From Helochares maculicollis (lineage: Eukaryota; Arthropoda; Insecta; Coleoptera; Hydrophilidae), in contig JAWQRO010000009.1 in assembly GCA_033557835.1 (NCBI GenBank), positions 29,410 to 93,409 on the forward strand: a stretch of 64,000 nt of DNA, written 5' to 3'. The position numbers and the translations under genes were made by a program. Numbering within the stretch: position 1 is the stretch's first letter; each line of letters begins with the position of its first letter. The notes below the pieces were generated by a model. It did no database searches and was not told the origin of the DNA. It saw only the letters and a program-made list of their open reading frames with translations. This document shows positions 47,001-57,038 of the stretch, piece after piece.

Positions 47001-49503
47001 ACATATACCAGTGCACTTTGATCAGATTGAAGGCTTCCGACATCGACCAGGAGGTGAAGGAAAGGGCCATCTCGACCATGGGCCAGATAGTCTGCAACTT
47101 GGGCGACTGCTTGAGAAAAGAACTCACCGAGTGTCTCCCGCTCTTTTTGGACAGATTGAAGAACGAGATTACGAGGCTTACCACGGTCAAGGCCCTCACT
47201 AAAATTGCAGCCTCACCTCTGCACATCAATTTACTCATAATAGTAAGTATGCTTTTGTCATTAACACGCTCAATCGATACGCGATCACAAAAGATCTAAA
47301 ATATAACTAGAATATGAGCTATTATTTGTGGAACCACGGAACCATTCGACAAACAGTCAAATGGTCCCGCGTCTACTTTATTTAATTACTTCCGCTCTTT
47401 TGTTTTTAACACAACCGGGCTTACCTGTATCACTTATTGTTTCGACTGACCACTTATCTAGGTTAGTTGTATGCGGTACTTTTTTTGTTATAGAACGACG
47501 CGATGCCTATCCTCGGTTCCTTTCTGCGCAAGAACCAGAGGGCCCTGAAGCTAAGCACCCTCCTGCTCTTAGACTGTTTGCTGAAAAATTATCGCCAAGC
47601 TCTCTACCCCGATCTCCTGCAGCAAGTCATAGTGGAGCTCCCTCCGTTACTAGACGAGTCCGATTTGCACATCGCTCAATGGACACTCGCCATACTGAAA
47701 TCCATAGCCGGGGTCCACCCGAAAGCCCTGCAGAACATCTCCAAACACATTTTGCCCGAAGTCATGAACTTGGTCAAGTCTCCGCTGCTGCAAGGGGCCG
47801 CGTTGAATTCCATGCTGGAATTTTTCCAAGCGCTGGTCATGTGCCGCCTGCCCGGCCTGGGGTACAACGAGCTCGTGCAAATGCTCATTTCCCCGATACT
47901 GAACGTGCAAGGGAAGGAAACCATCCACAAGCAGGCTTACTACTCATTGGCGAAGTGCGTCGCGGCCATAACCGTCATTTGCCCCACGAAAGCGCTTCCC
48001 GTCGTTCAAAAGTTCATCTACGACATTCAAAACGCCAGAAGCGACTCGCAGCACATATTCGGTCTTCTCATCATCGGAGAAATCGGTCGAAACATGTAAG
48101 ACTTGGGTTCATTTTTAAATATTTAGATCCTCAGACGGGGTGACGTGAACGTTTTCTTTGCAGAGACCTGACGTCCGTCGAAAATTTGGAGCAATACATT
48201 ATTTTTTCTTTCACCCACGTATCGGAGGAAATAAAATCTGCGGCCAGCTACGCCTTAGGAAGCATATCCATAGGAAACCTGAAGAAATACTTACCTTTCA
48301 TCTTAACGGAAATAGCGAACCAGCCCAAACGCCAATACCTTCTGCTTCATTCGCTTAAGGAAGTCATCGTTTGCTTATCGGCCACGCCGGAAGGTGTTTT
48401 TCAATTGCTTCCGTTCGTTCCGCCGATTTGGCAACAACTGTTCAGGCACTGTGAATGCGGCGAAGAGGGGACTAGAAACGTCGTCGCGGAATGTTTAGGG
48501 AAGTTGACTCTGATCGACCCGCAGAATCTCCTACCCAAGTTGAAAGAGTCATTGAATTCACCTTCGCCTTTAATGAGGACTACCGTGGTTACCGCCGTTA
48601 AGTTCACCATTTCGGATCAGGTGGGTGGAACGTAGATTATTCGGTCTCTCTCTTAATGCAAGATTCCCTCAAATTTTCAGCCTCAAGCCATCGATCCTCT
48701 GTTGAGGCAATGCATAGGTCAATTTTTGGGCACGTTGGAAGATCCCGACTTAAACGTGCGAAGAGTCGCTTTGGTGGCGTTCAACTCGGCCGCTCACAAT
48801 AAGCCTTCGTTGATTAGAGATTTACTAGATTCTATTTTACCACAGCTGTACAGTGAAACTAAAATTAAGGTAATTAAGGTTTAGCACAACCGTAGCATGT
48901 CCCAATCGTTGGTTCCTTTTCAGAGAGATTTGATTAGGGAAGTGGAGATGGGGCCTTTTAAACACACCGTCGATGACGGTTTAGACATTCGTAAAGCGGC
49001 GTTCGAATGTATGTACACGTTACTGGATTCTTGTTTGGACAGGATCGACATTTTCGAATTCCTCAACCACGTGGAAAACGGTCTGAAGGACCATTACGAT
49101 ATTAAAATGTTGACGTATCTGATGGCCGCCAGACTGGCTCAAATCTCGCCCAGCGCCGTGCTGCAACGTAAGTAATCCGTACGAAAGGAACGAATCGAAA
49201 GCACATCTGCCATTTTTCATTTCAGGGCTGGAAAGGCTCGTGGAACCGCTTCGGGTCACCTGCACCATGAAAGTGAAAGCGAATTCCGTAAAGCAAGAGT
49301 ACGAGAAGCAAGACGAACTTAAGAGGTCCGCCCTCAGAGCCGTGTCTGCCTTGTTGACGATTCCGGATGCGGACAAAAACCCGCACTTGAACGAATTCGT
49401 GACACAAATCAAAAATTCGCCTGACCTGTTGCCGATATTCGATTCTATCCAGAAGGATTCTAGCAGTAGTCATCACGATTGTTTCCTGATGGATCAAAGT
49501 TAG
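44066..49503 (+). CDS. Cand1: Cullin-associated NEDD8-dissociated protein 1 (CAND1)
   Basis: Ten exons were placed: 44066-44107, 44162-44331, 44387-44600, 45235-45527, 46030-47242, 47494-48095, 48164-48620, 48681-48869, 48924-49167, 49226-49503. All have GT-AG ends, phases agree, and they total 1233 residues, close to the roughly 1230 usual for the family. CAND1 is an all-HEAT-repeat protein that wraps unneddylated cullin-RBX1 and exchanges F-box and other substrate receptors on SCF-type ubiquitin ligases, in cytosol and nucleus. Family hallmarks seen are the start [14 protein letters not shown], the motif [15 protein letters not shown], the acidic loop at about residues 311-340 (runs of D and E ending [10 protein letters not shown]), [12 protein letters not shown], and [18 protein letters not shown]. 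Codon 240 reads Cys where I recall Ser in vertebrates. Intron 1 is only 54 bp; intron 4 carries a repeat-family fragment just before exon 5. No break is visible. Confidence 0.96.
45755..45995 (+). repeat. Repeat module A inside intron 4 of Cand1
   Basis: About 240 bp of one A unit (ACTTTTGAGGCATGTACGAT to TTCCAATTTTAGTAGGC), ending about 35 bp before the exon 5 acceptor. Confidence 0.85.
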
Positions 49504-49583
49504 AACTGCGTGATTTTCGGTTGTAAAACAAAAACGCGATCATTTCAAGTTTGAATGTATTATTGTTTAACAGTCATTTCAAT

Positions 49584-49589
49584 AATAAA
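49584..49589 (+). terminator. Poly(A) signal of Cand1
   Basis: AATAAA begins 81 bp after the Cand1 stop codon, with T-rich sequence downstream, consistent with a short 3' UTR. Confidence 0.7.
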
Positions 49590-49613
49590 TTAAGTTCAAT
49601 GTACTTGGTAAAG

Positions 49614-49619
49614 TTTATT
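49614..49619 (-). terminator. Candidate poly(A) signal of the PLEKHJ1-like gene
   Basis: AATAAA on the minus strand about 565 bp past the PLEKHJ1-like stop. It lies about 24 bp beyond the Cand1 signal, so the two convergent transcripts would overlap or abut at their 3' ends. Nearer non-canonical signals are possible. Confidence 0.45.
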
Positions 49620-50183
49620 TCCTTTTATAAAATGTTTGCTGTATTTACAAACTTAAACAATCCTATTTTACTTAAATAAACGAGTGATTTTTAAGTAGTA
49701 CGACATAAAATATAACACAAACAATTCAAATAATACCTAAAAAAGAACTTAAGTAATCAACTTAAAAGTTGGCGATGTACAGGCAGTGAAACAAAATTTA
49801 AGCGATATCATGAAAGGCAAGAATAAACAACGAGCTTAGGTCCTAACAAGTCCCGATAGATCTCCCGAGGTCGAGGGTTGACTAGAATTATTTTCGGTTG
49901 AAGTACGAAGATCGGAAATTTTCAAACGAAAGGCACTATCGATTTGCGGGAGCGCACTATCGGAACTCCACAATTTAATCCATTATTGTTCCCATAAGTT
50001 TACATATTGTCTTCAACGACTAATAGACACATACAATATATATATACAATTATAAAATATATATGATAAATCTGTCTCGTGGATTTATCTTAATATAATC
50101 ATGCAGCTTCAGACTTATAATTGCAAAACCCAATGGACATCGAAATGTACACCTACTGACGATAAAGTTTCCACAATAAGTGG

Positions 50184-50915
50184 TCATAGATCGATGAGGT
50201 TTCCTACAGCTATGTTGTCGTTACTGCTGCTAGCAGAGCTGTTTGTACTGTTTGTAGTAACAGGAGTGCTTTTGATGATCACATTTTTTGTGGTTGCGTT
50301 GGGTATCGCCGCGATCGTATTTCTAGTAAGAGCGCTCCCGTTGGAAGCGTTCGTCGGATTCGCACCCTCGTAGGCCACGTGGCTGTGAAACGTGGATTTT
50401 TTCGCCCCGACCGATTTTTCTTTGACGCCCTCCTTCGGTCGATCTTGCTTATTTCTTAGGTAGTTTAAAACGGGATCCTGACCGGTCCTCATGCATAGCT
50501 TAGTTTTCAAAATTACGTATTGCGTTCTCCAATGTTCGTAAGAAGCGGTCTTCAAGGCGTTAACCCATTTGTTGACGTCCTCCTCGCATCTGCAGGAGAA
50601 AATGTGTTTACTCTCGTTATCCCTGAATTTGTCGTTCACTTTAAAGGTGACGGAAAAAGAGAACGGGATGCCTTTGTGAGGTCGTTCGTAGGAGATCTGC
50701 GCGTTCTCCAGGACCAGGAGGCCCAGCGGTTCGGGATCGTTCACGCGGTAATAAAATAAAAGGTTGGACACCAATTTAAACGTTCTTTCCTTGAACGAAG
50801 GCTGCTGATACCAATCTGACCAATCGTTGCCTTGAGGTTTCATGTGGTGCAAGATCCCTTCGAGGGTGGGATTCCCTTCTCCGATTTTCACCATCTCCTT
50901 ATCGTTGAACCTCAT
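50184..50915 (-). CDS. PLEKHJ1: PH domain-containing protein, PLEKHJ1-like
   Basis: An uninterrupted frame of 243 codons, with ATG at 50915-50913 and a TGA at 50186-50184. The start MRFNDKEM resembles the MRYNEKEL start of vertebrate PLEKHJ1. Residues about 17-126 read as one pleckstrin-homology domain: beta strands TFKLVSNLLFYYRV and LGLLVLENAQISYE, a core strand HIFSCRCEEDV, and the C-terminal helix with the near-invariant Trp117 (VNKWVNALKTASYE). Such domains bind phosphoinositides or proteins at membranes; the cellular role of this member is poorly known. Human PLEKHJ1 is about 149 residues, so the Ser/Thr/Asn-rich tail after about residue 150 is an extension and probably disordered. It lacks introns in its coding part, converges with Cand1 and is divergent from Elp1 with 746 bp between start codons. 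I considered NECAP adaptins and rejected them because their signature is absent. Confidence 0.82.
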   Translation of the reverse strand: MRFNDKEMVKIGEGNPTLEGILHHMKPQGNDWSDWYQQPSFKERTFKLVSNLLFYYRVNDPEPLGLLVLENAQISYERPHKGIPFSFSVTFKVNDKFRDNESKHIFSCRCEEDVNKWVNALKTASYEHWRTQYVILKTKLCMRTGQDPVLNYLRNKQDRPKEGVKEKSVGAKKSTFHSHVAYEGANPTNASNGSALTRNTIAAIPNATTKNVIIKSTPVTTNSTNSSASSSNDNIAVGNLIDL

Positions 50916-51538
50916 CTTAATTTAGGAAAACAACGAAATTTTAAAAAGTCTATGTACAGAAACCACAACAAAAATGACGGCACTTTATTGACAGCATCGA
51001 GTTCGACACAGATGGCAGCGCGAGCGTGATGAGTTTCCTGGAGGAAGAAATACTCTTATCAGACAAATATATATTGAAACAAGTACATTTCAAGAGGTCA
51101 AATCAACTAGGTGGTGAATACACGTTTTCCTTTTGAAATTACCGTCTATCGAGTCACAGCCTAATCGAAAATCTGGGCAAATTTTATTTAATTCAAACCG
51201 AGATGTGAAGCTAGCAATAGTTCGTGCGTCACAATTTCGACAGCTTCAGACTAATGCGAAACGTGCTCTAACCTCACTTTATTATGAGAAGGCACAAAAA
51301 TACAGTTTCAAATTTAACGCAAATGTAGTTGCCAGACAGAAAAATTATAAGCAAATTGAAAATTCTAACGCTTAGCTAAAATCAGTTCTAAATGAGATAT
51401 TTAGCCGTTGTTTCAGAACAAGTTGATGATCACGTAGAGTTTCAATTGTTTTACTGCGGCAAAGAATAGCGTTCCATATCACATACTTGTTCTACTACTG
51501 CTGCCGTATCAATCGTTTTAAACTTTGACTAGTGTGAG
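50916..51538. promoter_or_regulatory. Divergent intergenic region between PLEKHJ1-like gene and Elp1
   Basis: The start codons of the two genes point away from each other across 746 bp, so both promoters must lie here unless one gene has a distant upstream exon. No TATA box or CpG-dense core stands out. Short unrelated ORFs within it show no family resemblance. Confidence 0.5.
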
Positions 51539-51645
51539 GTAAGTGCCTTTTTAACTGTATAAATATGTAAATCTTCGAAACTTATCTACTGGCCTGATGG
51601 TAACTGGAAATCTTCAGATCTTAACCATAGCGTTTTATTCTACAG
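51539..51645 (+). other. Probable 5'-UTR intron of Elp1
   Basis: A good donor (GTGAG followed by GTAAGT) at 51539 and an acceptor (TTCTACAG) ending at 51645 enclose 107 bp. The exon would resume 16 bp before the Elp1 ATG. This is inferred from splice-site quality alone. Confidence 0.5.
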
Positions 51646-51661
51646 ATTTTAACCAGCAACA

Positions 51662-54600
51662 ATGAACAATTTGATTTTCCACAACTTCATTCCGATCACC
51701 AGCGATCTCCAACCTGGTGAGGACCCGACGCACTTCTGCCAAACCTCGGAAACGGCATACGTGTTGGCCAATACAACCCTTTATACGTATAAAATTCATC
51801 CCGAAGACCGACAATCCATAATCAAACTTAGAGACGAAAGGCTCCGCCCGATCACCCACCTTAAAGAACTGCATGGTAAATATCTAGCATTCGGAAACGG
51901 GAAAGAGATAATTCTCGTCGACACGGTGGACAAACGTGTCCTAGCTCATCCCGTGGACCACGTAAGTTTGAGTTTTAACGACTCTTCCGAACTGGCGCTG
52001 GTTACCGAAGAAGGTTCGGTAGAAACTTACTATATCGAAGAAGGAGGTGACATTTTGAAACGGGGCGGCACAACCCTGGGCGTAGACAACCCGCAACACC
52101 AATACATCAACTTAGGTTGGGGATCGGAAACCACCCAGTTTAAAGGCAAACGAGGCGCTAAAACCCAATCGACAAACGATGAACTCGCCGTGAAAACGAA
52201 GCCCCACGAAATCAAAAACGACGATCCACCTTGCATCACTTGGTCGCAAGATAACGACATGTTCACCGTTAATTTTTATTGTGAGACGGAAGGCAAAAGA
52301 ACGTTCAAAATTTTCTCAGAGTCTTGCTCTCTTTTGTATAAAGGAGCGCCCATCGAGGGTCTCCAGTCACAAACGGCTTGGAAACCCCCGCACTCGGTAG
52401 TCGCCTTTCCTATTGCGACACCCGAAGGAATTGAAATTCACCTCTATGAGAAATTGGGGCCCATACGAGATCAGTTTAAACTCTTGAGAAATCTACCAGT
52501 CGTCGGAATGAAATGGTCTCACGATGCAACATTCCTGGGAATAATGCAACAAGGGGAAGATGAAACTCTCCTGAGTCTCTACATGCCCAAAACCGGGAGA
52601 TGGTACCTGAAACAACATCTGACTTTTCGATCGCCCAACGAGCTGAAGAATTTCGAATTCATAAAATCTCACGTCGGTGCGATTTGCCCGTTGTCCATTT
52701 TGACACGACAAGGGCTCTTTGTTTATACCTTTAAAGTGGGACTTATTTCGACGCCGTTGATGGCACAAGACAACAATTTGGCGGCCTGTGCGGTTATAGA
52801 TGGATCGTCGGTAGAAATACATAATTTCTCAGAGAATATCTTGCCACCCTCGTTGGCAGAGTGCCGGATTGTGGTTTCTAACCCGTTGAGCATCGTTCTA
52901 TTCCATCCAAACACCAGTAGAGTGCTTTTGTGGGATTGCTATGGAAAAATTAGTATTTATGATTTCTCCTCTCGAGGTATCAAATTGATAGCGGAGCGTT
53001 GCCTGCCCAACGTAAAAGGGCTGCCGTTCAGCAACCGACCGCTTATTTGGACCACCGACGATCAATTAGAGTTTACTACATTTTGCAGCTGTTTAAATGC
53101 CACGGTTACCGTGTCATCCGTTGAGTGTAAGGAGGGTCCCGGTGAAAAACAAGCCAAGTTCGAAACTTTGGTAGGATTGTGGGAGAAAAGTTACGGATCG
53201 GACGGGCAACAAATTGTGGAACAGTTTTTACGGAGGCTGTCGGTCAAAAGCTTAAACGGGACATTCACGTTCAGCCGCAGATACGACACTTACGCTTTGA
53301 AACACGAGGCGATCAGGAATAACAAGGTTGATTATTTGTTTTGTCTCTTGGAGGACAAGCGACTTTTCGTGAACGCCAAGGAAATTTCAAGCAACGTTTC
53401 TTCTTTTATCGTCCACGGTCGGTATTTGCACTTCACAAAGTCTTCGTCCAATCAGCTGTTTACGATCATACTCGACGAGAAGAACTTGGGCAAAATTGAG
53501 CGGGGCTCATTGGATTGGAATTTGTTCCCCCGGCGGTCCGTGGAAACGGGGGCTCTCTTAGTGATGGGTGTTCCCAAAAAACCCGAAGTCGTTTTGCAGA
53601 TGCCCAGAGGAAACCTAGAAACTATCAAAATTGAAATGATTCTCTTGGACGTCATCGAGGATCTACTCGCCCAAAGCGATTGGTCAGGAGCCCACGATTA
53701 CATCAGGATGCAAAAAATGGACTCCAACATCCTAGTGGACCTAAACTTGCCTAGATTTTTGGACAACATCGCCGACGTCATCCGATCCATAGGGTCTCCT
53801 GCTCTAATAAGTCAAATAATAGAAGAACTATCCGATTCTTCAACGTCTTGCGATACTTACTTCCATCACTATGCGGACAAAAATCGGTATATTTGCGACA
53901 ATAAATTAATCTACGTCTGTGAGAAAATAATCGAATGCATCAGCGAGTCGAGTTCTTACGCCGATTATCTTCTACCGGTCGTATGTGCTTGCGTGGCCAA
54001 AGATCCCACGAGAGGTGCACAAGAATCGTTCCGACACATGGCCGTACTTATCGAAGTCGGCGGAGATCAGAGCTCTGTGGTCAACTCCGTAGTCGAAGGA
54101 ATAAAGTATCTGAAAAACAAATACATAGAAGCCGAGCTGTTCGCAAACGCTTTGTGCACTTTCAATTTACGATTGGTCCGCATCACTGCCGATACGATCA
54201 ACAAAGACCCCCGGGAATACAAGCCGCTTCTTGAAAAGTTGGAAAAGTTAGGACCTGTCAAAATGCGCTTCGAAATTTACGATTTCATCGGCAAACCGGA
54301 AAAGGCTTTGATTTGGCTCTTTCGGGAAGGAGACTCAGAGAAGGTTTTCGATTACGTAATAGAGCACAATCTGTTTGACGTTTGCCTCGCAGAATTACCA
54401 GTCTGCCCCGACAATAATTTAGACCGTTTGAAAGACACATGCGCCAAACGTCTAACCGCCCAAGCCCATAATCAGGTGGCCTTTGCCTTCTTTACCAGCT
54501 TGAAAGACAAAATCAACGCTTTCCGAACCGCTCAAAAATGTGCCATGTGGACGGAGGCACTTGAGCTATTGACAGAAGTTCAAGTTGAAGATAAAGCCGA

Positions 54601-55419
54601 CCAATTAAACACTATGGTTAAGCGAATGGGCAACCATTCTTCCAAAGCGACCGTTTATAAAGATCGCGGTGAATTTGATGAGCTGTTTTGTTTCTATGTG
54701 GATAATCACCAATTAGTGGATGCGCTCGTGCTTTCGGAGACTTGCTTCGGAAATACTTCCGGAATTACTACTCCAGAGCTTTCGCGCTCAAAACTTGGGC
54801 CGATCTTGGAATCATACGTTTTTAATTTGCAAAGTCATTTGGACGAAACGGAAAAAACCTTCTTGGATTATTATAGTCGATTGAGCACTCTTCGTGAAAA
54901 TAAGTCCATAGCCTCGATGTTGGAAGAATACGAAGATGACGTTATCTATGCCGAAAGTCTTACGGCATCCACCAAGAGTACTAGGTAAGTTCTTAGGATC
55001 TCACACAACGTACTTTTGGATTAACGATTTTGATATTTTGCAGTCAAACTAAGAGTTCGTCACGGGAGCGCAGGAAAATCGAAAGGAAAGCCACAAGCTT
55101 ACGTCCAGGGAATAAATTTGAAGATATCGCGCTTCAAAGGGCTTTATGTGAGATAATAGAGAACGTTTCAAAATTATATATCGACGTGCCACAGTTAATA
55201 ACTTTAAGAGATGTTCTCGACTGTTGTGGGAAAGAAGTCGACGCATATTGTTCCAAGTTGGAAAGGCTGCAAACAACGGTTTCTAAGGAGTTGCCTGTCA
55301 TTTGTTCGCCAGAGCTGGCCTTGACGAATGAGAATCATATGTATTTAGATCCGGAGTTTAAAGTGCCGCAAATTAAGTTTTCTAATTGGGGAATGGATCT
55401 TTTCACGATACCCAATTGA
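51662..55419 (+). CDS. Elp1: Elongator complex protein 1 (ELP1/IKBKAP)
   Basis: Two coding exons, 51662-54984 and 55044-55419, are split by a 59-bp GT-AG intron and encode 1232 residues (human about 1330). Elp1 is the scaffold of Elongator, which installs the cm5 side chain on wobble uridine of tRNAs in the cytoplasm. Residues 1 to about 690 look like the two beta-propellers (for example WSHDATFLGIM and VLLWDCYGKISIYDF). From about 700 onward is the helical TPR-like part, with YLLPVVCACVAKDP and INKDPREYKPLLEKLEKLG matching the family's KDPKEYLPFL motif. The C-terminal dimerisation part ends DLFTIPN. A basic stretch RERRKIERKATSLRPGN lies just after the exon junction, where the family has its Lys/Arg-rich tRNA-binding motif. 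No frameshift is seen. The start is the first ATG after a likely 5'-UTR intron and fits the family N-terminus. Confidence 0.95.
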
Positions 55420-55466
55420 AGACAGGGAGTAGCTTTATTTGCTGTTGAGATTGACTTTTATTTAAG

Positions 55467-55472
55467 AATAAA
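55467..55472 (+). terminator. Poly(A) signal of Elp1
   Basis: AATAAA starts 48 bp after the Elp1 stop codon and is followed by a T-rich stretch, giving a very short 3' UTR. Confidence 0.7.
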
Positions 55473-55489
55473 GTTTATTTTGTTACTGT

Positions 55490-55954
55490 AAACTTGTTGC
55501 CCATTATTTTGTACCCATTTACGCATCTTTTCGATTACATACTGATTCTGTAACTCTCGAGATGTACGTACTCCACTTCACCCCGGTAGTGGACTTCACT
55601 TGTGTATGTAAAGGTTATCTTTTCAGGGTTTTCATGTTGATCGAAGTTACCGACTGATCTTTATGACTTCGTCTAGCTATGTTCGTTTCCGGGTTTTGAG
55701 AAGAATAAAAGAAAAAAATTAATGCTGTCCACAAATTCTCTTTGATTTCTACATATTTCGACATATGTATTCAATACGATACAATGCATACACTATCACT
55801 AGTGCGCGTCTGAAACTTGTTGATGGCACAAGAAAATGGGGCAGTGTCAAATTATTTGTTGTCTGAAATGTACATTTCATACTTGTATATTTAGTTTGTT
55901 GGTTTATGGATTAAATTGAAGGATCTCATCAAAACGACGCTTCGTTTAAAAAAT
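55490..55954. other. No gene found between Elp1 and the Ero1L 3' side
   Basis: AT-rich intergenic sequence following the Elp1 poly(A) signal; nothing recognised. Confidence 0.45.
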
Positions 55955-56830
55955 ATCTGGAGTGTCTCCACTCAATATTCCCATATAAATATATATACGA
56001 CATAAAAGCAAATGTTTTAATATTCAACACAATAATATATTTGTAAGGAATATTCAATTCTTTTTCGGTACATATATAGCATCGGAATATTTTTAATATT
56101 TCTTTATGTAACGTACAATACTTTATGTTAAAAATATTTATACTCTTAACTAGTCTGCAATATCGAATGCTTGTAAAAACCCTTTGCAAAGACTTCAATT
56201 TTAAAATGTGAATTCATAACTAAAGTAAGGGTCCAATGTTAGAATATAAATTCATAACTAAAAAATTTGTGACGGTGAAGTCCTACCTCCGGTTTTCAAA
56301 TTTACAGGGAACTATTTGTTATTGCTATATTTTCCATGCTGAGCATTTTTGTAACATTTTGGTAAAATTTCTTATTCCAAGGCCTACTAAAATTGGAATT
56401 TTCAAAATTATAAAAATAGCACTTCCGCTGCTGTGATCACTTTGAAAATTTGTATCTGTTTTTTTTTGTGATATTTAAGGTGCGTACGAAATTTCAATCG
56501 GTTAGCTTAATTTTAAAGACTACTTTACTTGAAAAAATTTCAAAACTGTGTAGGTAAATGAGTACTCCCGGTGGACCTACATACCTCAAACGTTGATACA
56601 GATCTAAGTTTTTGCGATAATGGCCGTATACCAAATTTCATTGTTCCAGCTCAAACGGTCTGACCGTTATCATGTTTGGACACTTACTGACGTGCCAAAA
56701 ATTGTAAAAATGAATTCAGGGGCACTCAAAACGTGGAGATCCATCAAAATCCTGAGGTCAAATTTTTTCATTATCCTAGTACATTCTCTTTACTATACTT
56801 TGTATAGTAATACGGGAGTGTAAAAAAAAC
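55955..56830 (-). repeat. Composite repeat A-D-C (minus)
   Basis: Read on the minus strand: a hairpin core (56820-56780), one A unit of about 550 bp, module D (56240-55990) and end C (55990-55960). It is the most compact complete A-D-C copy, about 0.87 kb. Confidence 0.88.
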
Positions 56831-56942
56831 AAATTAGCTCCTTTCACTTACCCCTATCGTATTCTCCAGCTGTAATAATTTTCAAATACCAAGGATGAGA
56901 TGGGACATTAAATAATAAAGCACAATGTAATAAATTAGTTCT

Positions 56943-56948
56943 TTTATT
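56943..56948 (-). terminator. Poly(A) signal of Ero1L
   Basis: AATAAA on the minus strand about 91 bp past the Ero1L stop at 57039. The transcript would end just before the minus-strand repeat block at 55955-56830. Confidence 0.6.
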
Positions 56949-57038
56949 TGGAATTTACAAAAATTTAATAAATTATATATACTTTTATATACATAATAAA
57001 CACAGTTATAATTGTTCCAGGTGACGAGGTTGTTGAGA

